Positions 55,632 to 64,000 of a stretch of 64,000 nt of DNA are shown piece after piece. The notes beneath the pieces are model-generated. The model was not told the origin of the DNA, did no database searches, and worked only from the letters and a program-made list of their open reading frames with translations. The stretch covers positions 434,001-498,000 of the forward strand of contig NZ_QKKX01000009.1 of assembly GCF_003434305.1 (NCBI RefSeq). The letters run 5' to 3'. A program made the position numbers and the translations under genes. The DNA comes from Micromonospora sp. MW-13 (lineage in GTDB: Bacteria; Actinomycetota; Actinomycetes; Mycobacteriales; Micromonosporaceae). Every line of letters begins with the position of its first letter. Position 1 is the first letter of the stretch.

Positions 55632-55792
55632 GCCGCCGCTCGGGCGTGTGACGCGCCCGCGGGCAGGGAACGTCGACGGGAGGTCGCTGGTGTACGTGAC
55701 AGGCACCGCGGCCTCCTTGTCGCATAGGGTCAGCGACGGCAGGTACGCGGTAACCGGCGCACGTGGGGTGCGCGTGGGGAGGGGCGGGGCGG

Positions 55793-56560
55793 ATGACGCA
55801 GGTTGTTGGTGACCGGAGCCGTGGGGCGGACGATCCGACCGCCCCACCGCCAGGCCGGGCCCGCCGGGTGGTGCTGAAGCTGTCCGGCGAGGTCTTCGGC
55901 GGCGGGGCGATCGGCGTCGACCCGGACGTCGTGCAGGCCATCGCCCGACAGATCGCCACCGTGGTCCGCCGCGGCGTGCAGGTCTCGGTGGTGGTCGGCG
56001 GCGGCAACTTCTTCCGCGGCGCGGAACTGCAGAAGCGCGGGATGGACCGGGCCCGCGCCGACTACATGGGCATGCTGGGCACCGTGATGAACTGCCTCGC
56101 CCTCCAGGACTTCCTGGAGAAGGAGGGCATCGAGACCCGGGTGCAGAGCGCGATCACGATGGCCCAGGTCGCCGAGCCGTACATCCCGCTGCGCGCCATC
56201 CGGCACCTGGAGAAGGGCCGCGTGGTCATCTTCGGCGCGGGCGCGGGCATGCCGTACTTCTCCACCGACACGGTGGCCGCCCAGCGCGCGCTGGAGATCC
56301 GCGCCGACGTGGTGCTGATGAGCAAGAACGGCGTGGACGGCGTCTACTCCGCCGACCCCCGGATCGACCCGACCGCCAGCAAGTTCGACTCGATCACCTT
56401 TTCCGAGGTGCTGCGCCGTAACCTGCGGGTGGCCGACGCCGCCGCGTTCAGCCTCTGCATGGAGAACGGCCTGCCGATGCTGGTCTTCGGCGCGCAGGGC
56501 GAGGACACGATCATCCGCGCGGTGGGTGGCGACAAGATCGGCACCCTGATCACCGCGTGA
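55793..56560 (+). CDS. pyrH: UMP kinase
   Basis: 255 residues from ATG55793, with GGGGAGGGG upstream; a start ten codons earlier is less likely. Amino-acid-kinase fold with [19 protein letters not shown] (phosphate-binding KxSGE), [40 protein letters not shown] and [14 protein letters not shown] [20 protein letters not shown]. It makes UDP from UMP. A disordered N-terminal extension of about 20 residues is typical of actinobacteria. Confidence 0.97.
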   Translation: MTQVVGDRSRGADDPTAPPPGRARRVVLKLSGEVFGGGAIGVDPDVVQAIARQIATVVRRGVQVSVVVGGGNFFRGAELQKRGMDRARADYMGMLGTVMNCLALQDFLEKEGIETRVQSAITMAQVAEPYIPLRAIRHLEKGRVVIFGAGAGMPYFSTDTVAAQRALEIRADVVLMSKNGVDGVYSADPRIDPTASKFDSITFSEVLRRNLRVADAAAFSLCMENGLPMLVFGAQGEDTIIRAVGGDKIGTLITA

Positions 56561-56639
56561 GCGGCCGGCGGCCGGCGAGCGACGGTCCCGACACGACAGC
56601 ACAGCCCACGACGAACACAAGAAGGAGGCGAGGAGACCG

Positions 56640-57197
56640 GTGATCGACGACACCCTCCTCGAGGCCGAGGAGAAGATGGAGCGTGCGATCGAGCACGCCA
56701 AGGAGGAGTTCGGCGCGATCCGTACCGGTCGCGCCAACGCCGCCATGTTCTCCAAGATCATTATCGACTACTACGGCAGCCCCACCCCGCTGCCCCAGAT
56801 GGCGTCCATCGGGGTCCCCGAGCCGCGCATGGTGATCATCAAGCCCTACGACACCTCGCAGATCAACGCCATGGAGAAGGCGATCCGCGACTCCGACCTC
56901 GGCGTGAACCCGAACAACGAGGGCACCCAGCTCCGCATCCTGCTCCCGCAGATGACCGAGGAGCGGCGCCGCGAGATGATCAAGGTCGCCCGGCACAAGG
57001 GCGAGGAGGCCAAGGTGGCCATCCGCAACATCCGCCGCAGGGGCAAGGAAGAGCTGGACCGGCTCGTCAAGGACGGCGAGGTCGGCGAGGACGACGGCCG
57101 CCGCGCCGAGAAGGACCTCGACGACCTGACCCAGAAGTACGTCGCAGGCGTCGACGAGCTGGTCAAGCACAAGGAGACCGAGCTCCTGGAGGTCTGA
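56640..57197 (+). CDS. frr: Ribosome recycling factor
   Basis: 185 residues, full length. GTG start with GAAGGAGG further upstream and GGAGA near. Triple-helix arm and head: [20 protein letters not shown] then [40 protein letters not shown] and [20 protein letters not shown]. With EF-G, RRF splits post-termination ribosomes. It lies 79 bp after pyrH and is followed by a perfect palindrome. Confidence 0.98.
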   Translation: MIDDTLLEAEEKMERAIEHAKEEFGAIRTGRANAAMFSKIIIDYYGSPTPLPQMASIGVPEPRMVIIKPYDTSQINAMEKAIRDSDLGVNPNNEGTQLRILLPQMTEERRREMIKVARHKGEEAKVAIRNIRRRGKEELDRLVKDGEVGEDDGRRAEKDLDDLTQKYVAGVDELVKHKETELLEV

Positions 57198-57199
57198 TC

Positions 57200-57223
57200 C
57201 GCGTCCGGCCCGGGCCGGACGCG
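57200..57223 (+). terminator. Perfect 24-bp palindrome after frr
   Basis: Arms 57200-57211 and 57212-57223 are exact reverse complements with no spacer, starting 3 bp after the frr stop. It likely ends the rpsB-tsf-pyrH-frr run. Confidence 0.7.
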
Positions 57224-57555
57224 TGACCTGCCGTGGCACCGGTGTGCCGTCGCCGTCGGGCGGCGGCACGCCGGTGCCCTCGTCGTCGCGGGCCGCCGTG
57301 TCCCTGCGGGGCCGGCACCGGGCCCTGGCCGGCCGGGGAGTCCCGCGTACCGCCGCCGGTCGGCGCGGGTGGCCCATCGTCCGCCCTCTCCGGGCGGCCG
57401 GTGCAGTAGGCTCGGCACGATTCCGGCCACCACGCGGTGAACGGCCGGGATCGGCCGGCCGTCGGGCCGGTCAACCGGACGGAACAGTCGTTGTAGGGGA
57501 TGGTCTTGGTCGTACGTCATGTGGTGAACCCCGTACCGCGTCCGTTCGGTGCGTG
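57224..57555 (+). promoter_or_regulatory. Rest of the 358-bp frr-cdsA gap
   Basis: A small hairpin (57381-57397) and a TAGGCT hexamer (57407-57412) may form the cdsA promoter region, but no -35 match is evident. No other gene is supported. Confidence 0.3.
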
Positions 57556-58920
57556 ATGTCCCACCTCGACCCCTACCGCAGCGCCGGGCCCCGAGGCTGG
57601 AACCGGCCGGACGCCCCGGCCGCGCTTCCCTGGCCCGACCGTGACCTCGAACCGGGGCAGTGGGCCCGCAGCGCCGCCACCGACGCGTACGCGCCCTCGG
57701 CCCCCGACACACTCGGCGCCCCCGCGCCCGACCCGATCGCGCCGGACACGGCCGGGCCCGGGGGCCGGGCCGAGTCGCGCCGGCTGGAGCCGTTCGACGC
57801 CGACGCCACCGACCCGTACGGCGCCCGTCCGCTGCCCGGCGACGAGTCGAGCTGGCCCGGCCTGCCCGGCGTCGGGGACCCGGGCCACGCCGCCCGGGAC
57901 CGGCCGGTCGGCCCCGGGCACCCCGCCGGGCCGGTCGACGAGCCCGTCGCCGGGCGCGAGCCGGCCCCGCCGCCGTACCTGCCGGAGGAGCCCTCCGCGA
58001 CGGTGACCGGCGGCGACGCGGTGCCGGAGCCGCCCCGGGGCCGACGGGAGCCCGGGCGCCGGCGGGCCAGCGCGGACCGCCCGGCCACCCAGCAGGCGTC
58101 GCCGAGTCGCGCCGGGCGCAACCTGCCCGCCGCGATCGGGGTGGGCCTCGGTCTCGGCGCGGCCGTGCTGGTGCCGCTCTTCTTCTACCTGCCCGCCTTC
58201 CTGTTCGTGCTCGCCGTCGCCCTGGCGGTCGGCACCTGGGAGATGGCCCGGGCGGTCCGCCGTGGCGGGGCCCACCCGCCGCTGGTGCCGCTGATCACCG
58301 GTGGCGTGCTCACGGTCGGGCTGGCCTGGTTCGCCGGCCCCGACGCGCTCTGCCTCGGCCTGCTGGTGACCGTGCTCGGCACGATGATCTGGCGGCTGGG
58401 CGACGGCCCCGGCAACTACCAGCGTGACCTGACGGCGGCCACCCTGATCGCGGTCTACGTGCCGTTCCTCGGCGGGTTCGCGGCGATGCTCGCCGCGGCG
58501 CCCGGCGACGGGCACCTGCGGGTGCTGGTCACCCTGGTCGCGGTGGTGCTCTCCGACACCGGCGGGTACGCGGCCGGGGCCAACTTCGGCAAGCACCCGA
58601 TGGCCCCCTCGATCAGCCCGAAGAAGTCCTGGGAGGGCTTCGCCGGGTCGGTCACCGCCGCCGCCGTCGGCAGCGCCCTGCTGATCTGGCTGCTGTTCGA
58701 CGTGGCCCCCTGGTGGGGCGCGCTGTTCGGGGTGGCCGTCTCCTGCGCGGCGGTCCTCGGCGACCTGGCCGAGTCCATGATCAAGCGGGACCTCGGCGTG
58801 AAGGACATGAGCAACCTGCTGCCCGGCCACGGCGGCCTGATGGACCGCCTCGACTCGATCCTGTTCGCGGTTCCCACCGCGTACCTGCTGCTGGCCGTGT
58901 TCGTCCCGGTGGTGGGCTGA
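57556..58920 (+). CDS. cdsA: Phosphatidate cytidylyltransferase with long disordered N-terminus
   Basis: 454 residues from ATG57556 (preceded by GTG). The first about 185 residues are Pro/Asp/Glu-rich and disordered. About eight membrane helices follow ([48 protein letters not shown]...). The CdsA signature is complete: [32 protein letters not shown] and [20 protein letters not shown] then [12 protein letters not shown]. It makes CDP-diacylglycerol from phosphatidate and CTP. The extension is unusual in length and may regulate or tether the enzyme. Confidence 0.96.
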   Translation: MSHLDPYRSAGPRGWNRPDAPAALPWPDRDLEPGQWARSAATDAYAPSAPDTLGAPAPDPIAPDTAGPGGRAESRRLEPFDADATDPYGARPLPGDESSWPGLPGVGDPGHAARDRPVGPGHPAGPVDEPVAGREPAPPPYLPEEPSATVTGGDAVPEPPRGRREPGRRRASADRPATQQASPSRAGRNLPAAIGVGLGLGAAVLVPLFFYLPAFLFVLAVALAVGTWEMARAVRRGGAHPPLVPLITGGVLTVGLAWFAGPDALCLGLLVTVLGTMIWRLGDGPGNYQRDLTAATLIAVYVPFLGGFAAMLAAAPGDGHLRVLVTLVAVVLSDTGGYAAGANFGKHPMAPSISPKKSWEGFAGSVTAAAVGSALLIWLLFDVAPWWGALFGVAVSCAAVLGDLAESMIKRDLGVKDMSNLLPGHGGLMDRLDSILFAVPTAYLLLAVFVPVVG

Positions 58921-59024
58921 GGCATGGATCACGCCGGTCACCCCGTGCCGACCGCCTGGTCGGGGCCGATTCGGCACCTCCGGCCAGGCGCGTCGTCCAT
59001 TCGGCGTGGGAGACTGGGAGCGCC

Positions 59025-60176
59025 ATGACGAGCCTTCCGCTGATTCCCGCCGCCCCGGACGTCCCCGCCGCACGCCGCGCGGCCATGCCACCCCGGCACC
59101 TCGCCGACCTCGACCTGGCCGGTCGGCAGGCGCTGGTCACCGAGCTGGGCGAGCCGGCGTTCCGCGCGAAGCAGGTCTCCACCCACTACTTCGGCCGGCT
59201 GGTCCGCGATCCCGCGGGGATGACCGACCTGCCCGCCGCCACCCGGGACCGGCTGGCCGGTGCGCTGCTGCCCACCCTGCTCACCCCGGTCCGTGAGCTG
59301 GCCTGCGACGACGGGGCCACCCGCAAGGCGCTCTGGCGGCTGCACGACGGCTCGCTGGTGGAGAGCGTGCTGATGGGTTACCCGGACCGGGTCACCGTCT
59401 GCATCTCCAGCCAGGCCGGCTGCGGGATGGCCTGCCCGTTCTGCGCGACCGGCCAGGCCGGGCTGACCCGCAACCTCTCCACCGCCGAGATCGTCGACCA
59501 GGCGGTCTACCTGGCCGGGGTGGCCGCCTCCGGTGCGGTCGCCGGCTCCCCGCCGCGGCTGTCCCACGTCGTGTTCATGGGGATGGGTGAGCCGTTGGCC
59601 AACTACTCGCGGGTGACCGCGGCGATCCGCCGGCTGGTCGCTCCCGCCCCGGACGGGCTCGGGCTGTCCCAGCGGCACATCACCGTCTCCACGGTCGGCC
59701 TGGTCCCGGCCATCCGCCGGCTGGCCGGCGAAGACCTGTCGGTGACCCTTGCGCTGTCCCTGCACGCGCCCGATGATGAGCTGCGCGACGAGCTCGTGCC
59801 GGTCAACCAGCGCTGGAAGGTGGCCGAGGTGCTGGACGCAGCGTGGGACTACGCGGCCCGGACGGGGCGTCGGGTGTCCATCGAGTACGCGATGATCAAG
59901 GACGTGAACGACCAGCCGTGGCGGGCCGACCTCCTCGGCCGGTTGCTGGCCGGCAGGCTGACCCACGTCAACCTCATCCCGCTCAACCCGACTCCGGGCA
60001 GCCGGTGGGACGCGAGCCCCAAGCCGGTCGAGCGGGAGTTCGTCCGGCGCCTGCGTGCCGCCGGGGTGTCCACGACGGTGCGGGACACCCGGGGCCGTGA
60101 GATCGACGGCGCCTGTGGGCAACTCGCCGCCGCCGAGGACGACGACACCGACATGCCGCAGGAGGCGACGGCGTGA
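59025..60176 (+). CDS. rlmN: 23S rRNA/tRNA A2503/A37 methyltransferase RlmN
   Basis: 383 residues from ATG59025. N-terminal helical domain ([20 protein letters not shown]), then radical SAM CxxxCxxC in [50 protein letters not shown] and [21 protein letters not shown]-terminal [15 protein letters not shown] [12 protein letters not shown] contains the catalytic Cys. It forms C2-methyladenosine in 23S rRNA and tRNA. Followed by the DivIVA-type gene after 31 bp. Confidence 0.96.
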   Translation: MTSLPLIPAAPDVPAARRAAMPPRHLADLDLAGRQALVTELGEPAFRAKQVSTHYFGRLVRDPAGMTDLPAATRDRLAGALLPTLLTPVRELACDDGATRKALWRLHDGSLVESVLMGYPDRVTVCISSQAGCGMACPFCATGQAGLTRNLSTAEIVDQAVYLAGVAASGAVAGSPPRLSHVVFMGMGEPLANYSRVTAAIRRLVAPAPDGLGLSQRHITVSTVGLVPAIRRLAGEDLSVTLALSLHAPDDELRDELVPVNQRWKVAEVLDAAWDYAARTGRRVSIEYAMIKDVNDQPWRADLLGRLLAGRLTHVNLIPLNPTPGSRWDASPKPVEREFVRRLRAAGVSTTVRDTRGREIDGACGQLAAAEDDDTDMPQEATA

Positions 60177-60207
60177 CCGGGCGTAGCGAACGAGACCAGG
60201 AGACATA

Positions 60208-61464
60208 GTGGCGAGTCAGGGTCAGCGTTTCCGACGTAAGGCGCTCCGCCGGGGCTACAAGGTCGACGAGGTTGACGCTTTCCTGGACCGGGTCGAGGCG
60301 ACGCTCGCCGGCCAGCCGATCGGCGCGCCCGTGGCCTCCCAGGAGGTCCACGACGTCGTCTTCCGGGTCCGCTTCAACGGCTACGACGAGTGGCAGGTCG
60401 ACCTGCACCTCGACCGGGTCGAGCGGCAGCTGGCCGAGTTGGAGGAGCGCGGCGGCGTGCCCGGTCGCAGCACCGACTCCGGGATGCCCGACCGGCTCGG
60501 CCCGCCGAACCGGATGGGCCCGCCCGACCGGATGCCGCCGATGCGGGACGACCGTGGCCCGGTGCCGATGCGGGACGACCGGGGGCCCGGCCCGATGCGG
60601 GACGACCGTGGCCCGGTGCCGATGCGCGACGACCGGGGGCCCGGCCCGATGCGCGACGACCGTGGCCCCGTCCCGATGCGGGACGACCGTGGCCCGGTGC
60701 CGATGCGCGACGACCGGGGACCGGGGCCGATGCCGCCCCGACCGATGCCCGCGCAGGCCGGCCCGCCCGCCGACCGGTACGGCCGTTACGACGAGCCGAG
60801 CGGCGCCTTTCCCGCCGGGGGCTACGACGCGCCGCGCGGCGGGTACGACGCCCCGCGTGGCCCGGGTGGCCCGGGTGGTGCCGGCCCGATGGGTCCGGGC
60901 GGCCCGATGGGCCCCGGCCCGGGACACGGCGGCCCCCCGCCGCGGGGCCTGCCCGCCGGGCCGGGCGGCTACGGCCCGGACGACCGGTTCGACGGCTTCG
61001 AGGCGGGCCGGCACGGTCGGGCCGACATGACCGCCGAGATCCGGATGCCCGAGCGGGACCTGCGTGAGCTGCGCGGTCGTGGCCCGGGCGGGCCGCCGCC
61101 CCTGCCGCAGCAGCCGCTCGGCGGCCCGCCGATGAATGCGCCGCCCCCGGTCACCGGCCCGCCGGTCGGTGGCCCGCCGCCGATGGCCGGCCCGCCGATG
61201 GCCGGCCCCCCCGGCAGCGACCTCCACCGCGTGGACCAGATCCGCCGCAGCTTCCAGGTGCGCCGGTTCGGCAGCGGGTACGACCCGGAGCAGGTCGACC
61301 GGCTCTTCGACGAGCTCCTCGGCGGCATGGCCGGCCGAGGGCCGATGCCGGTCAACCCGAAGGACCTGGACACCCTGCGGTTCGGCCTGGTGCCCGGCGG
61401 CTACTTCGAGGCGGAGGTCGACGCGGCGCTGAAGGACGTCCAGGACATCCTCTTCGGTCGCTGA
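60208..61464 (+). CDS. DivIVA-domain protein with seven tandem 9-residue repeats
   Basis: 418 residues; GTG with AGGAGA upstream. DivI1A-type motifs occur near both ends: FRRKALRRGYKVDEVDAFLD and FRVRFNGYDEWQVDLHLDRV at the N-terminus, then FQVRRFGSGYDPEQVDRLFD and LRFGLVPGGYFEAEVDAALK at the C-terminus, four in all. Between them is a Met/Arg/Asp/Gly/Pro-rich stretch with seven MRDDRGP(V/G)P repeats (about 112-174) and Gly/Pro-rich segments. DivIVA-type proteins mark curved membrane and poles and recruit cell-wall or division proteins. The architecture, with two motif pairs and a long flexible hinge, differs from Wag31/DivIVA and could make a linker. The function here is unproved. Confidence 0.86.
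   Translation: MASQGQRFRRKALRRGYKVDEVDAFLDRVEATLAGQPIGAPVASQEVHDVVFRVRFNGYDEWQVDLHLDRVERQLAELEERGGVPGRSTDSGMPDRLGPPNRMGPPDRMPPMRDDRGPVPMRDDRGPGPMRDDRGPVPMRDDRGPGPMRDDRGPVPMRDDRGPVPMRDDRGPGPMPPRPMPAQAGPPADRYGRYDEPSGAFPAGGYDAPRGGYDAPRGPGGPGGAGPMGPGGPMGPGPGHGGPPPRGLPAGPGGYGPDDRFDGFEAGRHGRADMTAEIRMPERDLRELRGRGPGGPPPLPQQPLGGPPMNAPPPVTGPPVGGPPPMAGPPMAGPPGSDLHRVDQIRRSFQVRRFGSGYDPEQVDRLFDELLGGMAGRGPMPVNPKDLDTLRFGLVPGGYFEAEVDAALKDVQDILFGR
60541..60729 (+). repeat. Seven 27-bp in-frame tandem repeats in the DivIVA-type gene
   Basis: Units start at 60541, 60568, 60595, 60622, 60649, 60676 and 60703. They vary mostly at third codon positions and at the eighth residue (Val or Gly). Confidence 0.92.
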
Positions 61465-61561
61465 CCCGGCGCCTCCTCCCCGGCCACCAGCCGTCCGCCG
61501 CGGGCGCCGGCCGGCGGTGCGGCGTTCGCCCGGCAGGGGCCGCCGCGACCTGCGCAGACGG

Positions 61562-61602
61562 CGAGGGCCCGTTCCCCTGGTCAGCAGGGGGACGGGCCCT
61601 CG
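61562..61602. terminator. Strong bidirectional hairpin between the DivIVA-type and DUF2631 genes
   Basis: Arms 61562-61579 and 61585-61602 are complementary over 18 positions, one being a G-T wobble, with loop GTCAG. It serves both convergent genes. Confidence 0.8.
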
Positions 61603-61636
61603 GTACGTACCGGGGTCGGCGGGCCGCCGGCCAAGG

Positions 61637-61858
61637 TCAGGAGCGCAGGCCGTTGCGCCGCAGCACCGCGTCGCCGACGACGACGGCCAGCAGCAGCACG
61701 GCCAGGCCGACCAGCCAGATGTCCTCGACCCTGCCCTCGTGGTTGCCGCACAGCATCGCGAGCAACGCCAACGCGGTGAGCACCGCGCCGATCCGCCCTG
61801 CCTTCCGGTGCCCGGGCTTGTGCTGATCTGGCGACGTCACCGGCTCGCTTCCTGCCAC
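61637..61858 (-). CDS. DUF2631 small membrane protein
   Basis: 73 residues from GTG61858, with AGGA 6-7 nt upstream; the longer frame to 62020 is not supported. After a polar start (MAGSEPVTSPDQHKPGHRKA) there are two membrane helices (GRIGAVLTALALLAMLCGN; IWLVGLAVLLLAVVVGDAVL). The family is found near rlmN, cdsA and dxr in actinobacteria. Function unknown. It is convergent with the DivIVA-type gene and divergent from the MBL-Rieske gene. Confidence 0.82.
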   Translation of the reverse strand: MAGSEPVTSPDQHKPGHRKAGRIGAVLTALALLAMLCGNHEGRVEDIWLVGLAVLLLAVVVGDAVLRRNGLRS

Positions 61859-62103
61859 TGTCGGTCCTTCCCTCGCGATCGGATCTCCGGTTAGTCTGGC
61901 ACGCCCCGCGCCTGGCCTCGTCCGGTGGGGGTTTCCCGGTGTCCGGCCCCGGGCGAGCCGGAGCCGCCGCGACCCGGGGCCGCCGGCCGTCCGGCCCGGG
62001 GCCTCCGGGCCGGAGGGCACTACCGGCGTCGCGGGTCGCCGACCACACTGCCTCCGGTAGCGTTCTGACGTACACCTTGATTGCCTGTTTGAGGGGGACT
62101 GCG

Positions 62104-63666
62104 GTGCGAGTGACCGGTACGGGACATGCCAGCATGCGGATCGACACGGCCGCGGGCAGCATCCTGTGCGACCCGTGGGTCAATCCCGCCTACTTCGCGT
62201 CCTGGTTCCCGTTTCCCGACAATTCCCTGCTCGACTGGGAAGCCCTCGGCCAGGTCGACTACCTGTACGTGTCGCACCTGCACCGGGACCACTTCGACGC
62301 GGCGCACCTCAGGCGGTACGTGTCGAAGGACGCCACCGTCCTGCTGCCCGAGTTCCCCACCTCGGAGCTGGCGGACGAACTGCGCGAGCTGGGCTTCACG
62401 AAGTTCCTCAGGGCCCCGAACGAGCAGGTCGTCGAGCTCGACGGCGGCCTCAAGATCATGATTCAGGCGCTGACCAGCCCGACCGACGGCCCGATCGGTG
62501 ACTCCTCCCTCTGGGTCGAGTACGACGGGGTCCGGCTGCTCAACCAGAACGACGCCCGCCCGACGGACCTGAGCGTCTTCGCCGAGCTGGGCCACGTGCA
62601 CGCGCACCTGCTCCAGTTCTCCGGCGCGATCTGGTACCCGATGGTCTACGAGCTGCCGCAGTCGGCGAAGACGGCGTTCGGCAAGCAGAAGCGGGAGCGG
62701 CAGTTCGACCGCACCTGGCGCTACATCGACGACCTGAAGGCCGACCACGTCTTCCCGATCGCCGGGCCGCCGTGCTTCCTCGACGACGCGCTGTGGCAGT
62801 TCAACGACATCCACGGCGACGAGGGCAACATCTTCCCCGACCAGTCGGTGTTCCTGTCCGAGTACGCCAAGGTCGGCGGCAGCAACGGCATCGTGCTGCT
62901 GCCCGGCAGCGTCGCCGAGGTCACCACCGGCGGCGCGACGACCACCCACCCGGTTCCGGTGGCGGAGTTCTTCGCGAACAAGGTCGCCCACCTGGAGGAG
63001 ATGCGGGAGCGCAAGCGCGGCGTCATCGAGGCGGAGAGGGCGTCCTGGCGGCACCCCGAGGTCGACGTGCTGGCCGGGATGAAGCGCCGCATCGAGCCGC
63101 TGCTGGAGGAGTCGATCTACCTGGCCAAGGGGGTCGGCGGCCCGGTCCGCTTCGATCTGGTGGGCTACGACGGGGAGAGCGTCGAGTCGATCGTGGTGGA
63201 CTTCCCGGGCAAGGAGGTGCGCCCGTACGCGGACGAGAAGGTCCGCTACCGGTTCCGTACCGAGCGGGCGCTGATCGAGCACCTGCTGCACATCGGCGAG
63301 GTGGACTGGGTCAACTCGCTCTTCCTGTCCTGCCGGTTCTCCGCCGCCCGGATCGGCCAGTACAACGAGTTCGTGTACGCCTTCTTCAAGTGCCTGTCCA
63401 CCGAGCGCCTCCAGTACGCCGAGGGCTGGTACGACGAGCACGAGCGGTCGAACGACGCCGAGGACATCACCCTCGGCGACTGGGTGGTGCAGCGCCGCTG
63501 CCCGCACCTGAAGGCGGACCTGACCCGGTTCGGCATCGTCGAGGGCGACCAGCTCACCTGCCAGCTACACGGCTGGAGGTTCGACCTGCCCAGCGGCCGG
63601 TGCCTGACCAGCGTCGGCCACAAGGTGCGCGCCCACCGCGCCACCGCAGAAACCCCCACCCCCTGA
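62104..63666 (+). CDS. MBL-fold hydrolase fused to a C-terminal Rieske domain
   Basis: 520 residues from GTG62104. The N-terminal metallo-beta-lactamase fold begins MRVTGTGHASMRIDTAAGSI and has SHLHRDHFD (HxHxDH metal motif), LNQNDARP and HVFPIAGPPCFLDD. Its C-terminal end has a Rieske [2Fe-2S] domain with CPH and CQLHGW ligand pairs and ITLGDWVVQRRCPHLKADLT. Between them is a helical region (about 290-440). In CMP-sialic-acid hydroxylase the same two domains occur in the opposite order, so the combination may be an oxygenase or hydroxylase. Substrate unknown. No signal peptide. A GC-rich hairpin ends the gene. Confidence 0.86.
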   Translation: MRVTGTGHASMRIDTAAGSILCDPWVNPAYFASWFPFPDNSLLDWEALGQVDYLYVSHLHRDHFDAAHLRRYVSKDATVLLPEFPTSELADELRELGFTKFLRAPNEQVVELDGGLKIMIQALTSPTDGPIGDSSLWVEYDGVRLLNQNDARPTDLSVFAELGHVHAHLLQFSGAIWYPMVYELPQSAKTAFGKQKRERQFDRTWRYIDDLKADHVFPIAGPPCFLDDALWQFNDIHGDEGNIFPDQSVFLSEYAKVGGSNGIVLLPGSVAEVTTGGATTTHPVPVAEFFANKVAHLEEMRERKRGVIEAERASWRHPEVDVLAGMKRRIEPLLEESIYLAKGVGGPVRFDLVGYDGESVESIVVDFPGKEVRPYADEKVRYRFRTERALIEHLLHIGEVDWVNSLFLSCRFSAARIGQYNEFVYAFFKCLSTERLQYAEGWYDEHERSNDAEDITLGDWVVQRRCPHLKADLTRFGIVEGDQLTCQLHGWRFDLPSGRCLTSVGHKVRAHRATAETPTP

Positions 63667-63685
63667 CCCACCCGAGGGGGTGGGG
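63654..63685. terminator. Hairpin at the convergent end of the MBL-Rieske gene
   Basis: CCCCACCCCC at 63654-63663 pairs with GGGGGTGGGG at 63676-63685. A second, alternative pair, TGACCCACC at 63664-63672 with GGTGGGTCA at 63686-63694, links the two stop codons. Confidence 0.6.
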
Positions 63686-63692
63686 TGGTGGG

Positions 63693-64000
63693 TCAGCGGG
63701 AGAGGTCGGTGAGGATGCGGCGGGCGGCGTTGTGGCCGGCGGCGCCGATGACGCTGCCGGCCGGGTGGCAGCCGGCGCTGCCCGCGTAGACGCCGTCGAC
63801 GCCCGTGGCGTAGGGCATCCGGTCGGTGAACGAGACCGTGTTGTCGACGTGGTGGATGTGGCCGCCGGTGATGCCGAAGTGCGCCTCGATCCCGGGCGGC
63901 GGCAGCGGCACGGCGTCGGCGATCAGGTCGGCGGTGCCGGGGGCGTACCGCTCGCAGATGTCGACCAGGCGCGAGACGTAGCCGGGCAGGGCCTCGTCCC
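63693..64000 (-). CDS. C-terminal end of a phytoene-desaturase-like FAD/NAD(P) oxidoreductase
   Basis: The last 101 residues are visible; the gene continues beyond the right edge. EAHFGITGGHIHHVDNTVSF followed by ATGVDGVYAGSAGCHPAGSV and IGAAGHNAARRIL match the FAD-binding C-terminus of PYROXD2/CrtI-like enzymes. The exact substrate is not readable from this piece. It is convergent with the MBL-Rieske gene. Confidence 0.75.
   Translation of the reverse strand, partial: DEALPGYVSRLVDICERYAPGTADLIADAVPLPPPGIEAHFGITGGHIHHVDNTVSFTDRMPYATGVDGVYAGSAGCHPAGSVIGAAGHNAARRILTDLSR

Noticed and set aside
60541..60729. CRISPR-like regular array
   Set aside because: Units are adjacent, in frame and inside a coding region, with no spacers.

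Overview
The window is high-GC actinobacterial chromosome. Codon third positions are strongly G/C, GTG starts are frequent, and gene order follows the actinobacterial core: smc-ftsY, amt-glnB-glnD-ffh, rpsP-khpA-rimM-trmD-rplS-lepB-rnhB, xerC/dprA/comM/yraN, rpsB-tsf-pyrH-frr-cdsA-rlmN. Protein sequences and small intergenic palindromes suggest Micromonosporaceae, probably Micromonospora. This is judged from the sequence alone. I recognised no tRNA, rRNA, IS transposase, prophage or CRISPR array.

Layout. 1-8.6 kb: a secreted GH114-like protein, a CAP-domain protein, a small coiled-coil protein, smc with a HAD hydrolase, and DinB and MarR genes beside a UspA remnant. 8.6-23.4 kb: PhoD-like phosphatase, ftsY, an APH-family kinase, the nitrogen set amt-glnB-glnD behind a GlnR-type operator, ffh, an amidohydrolase, an archaeal-type prolyl-tRNA synthetase and a ClC channel. 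23.4-34.9 kb: a seven-gene minus-strand accessory island. 35.0-42.0 kb: the rpsP to rnhB translation, export and repair run. 42.0-53.6 kb: sulfite-oxidase-like, M23 and PLP genes, a DNA-processing block (xerC, dprA, comM, yraN), a secreted sialidase-like protein and a proline-rich membrane protein. 53.6-64.0 kb: rpsB-tsf-pyrH-frr-cdsA-rlmN, a DivIVA-type protein, DUF2631, an MBL-Rieske protein and the end of an FAD oxidoreductase.

The island at 23391-34896 is the most unusual part. In transcription order it encodes a Trypco1-like small protein, a cytoplasmic trypsin-fold protease with a VMAP-like C-terminus, a MoxR-type AAA ATPase, a SAV_2336/vWA-like/TPR protein, an 82-residue candidate RiPP precursor, a cyclophane-type radical SAM/SPASM maturase, and a TIR-like/NB-ARC/TPR protein. 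It looks like a vWA-MoxR-VMAP NTP-dependent conflict system joined to a cyclophane RiPP pathway. The precursor lacks the FxSxx C-terminus of the best-known related family and instead carries an internal Phe-Asn-Asn motif.

Other points of interest: a structured rpsB leader with competing helices; a repeat palindrome forming the start of glnD; a low-complexity expansion inside XerC and a tandem repeat across its stop codon; seven 27-bp repeats in the DivIVA-type gene; and several genes that look leaderless.
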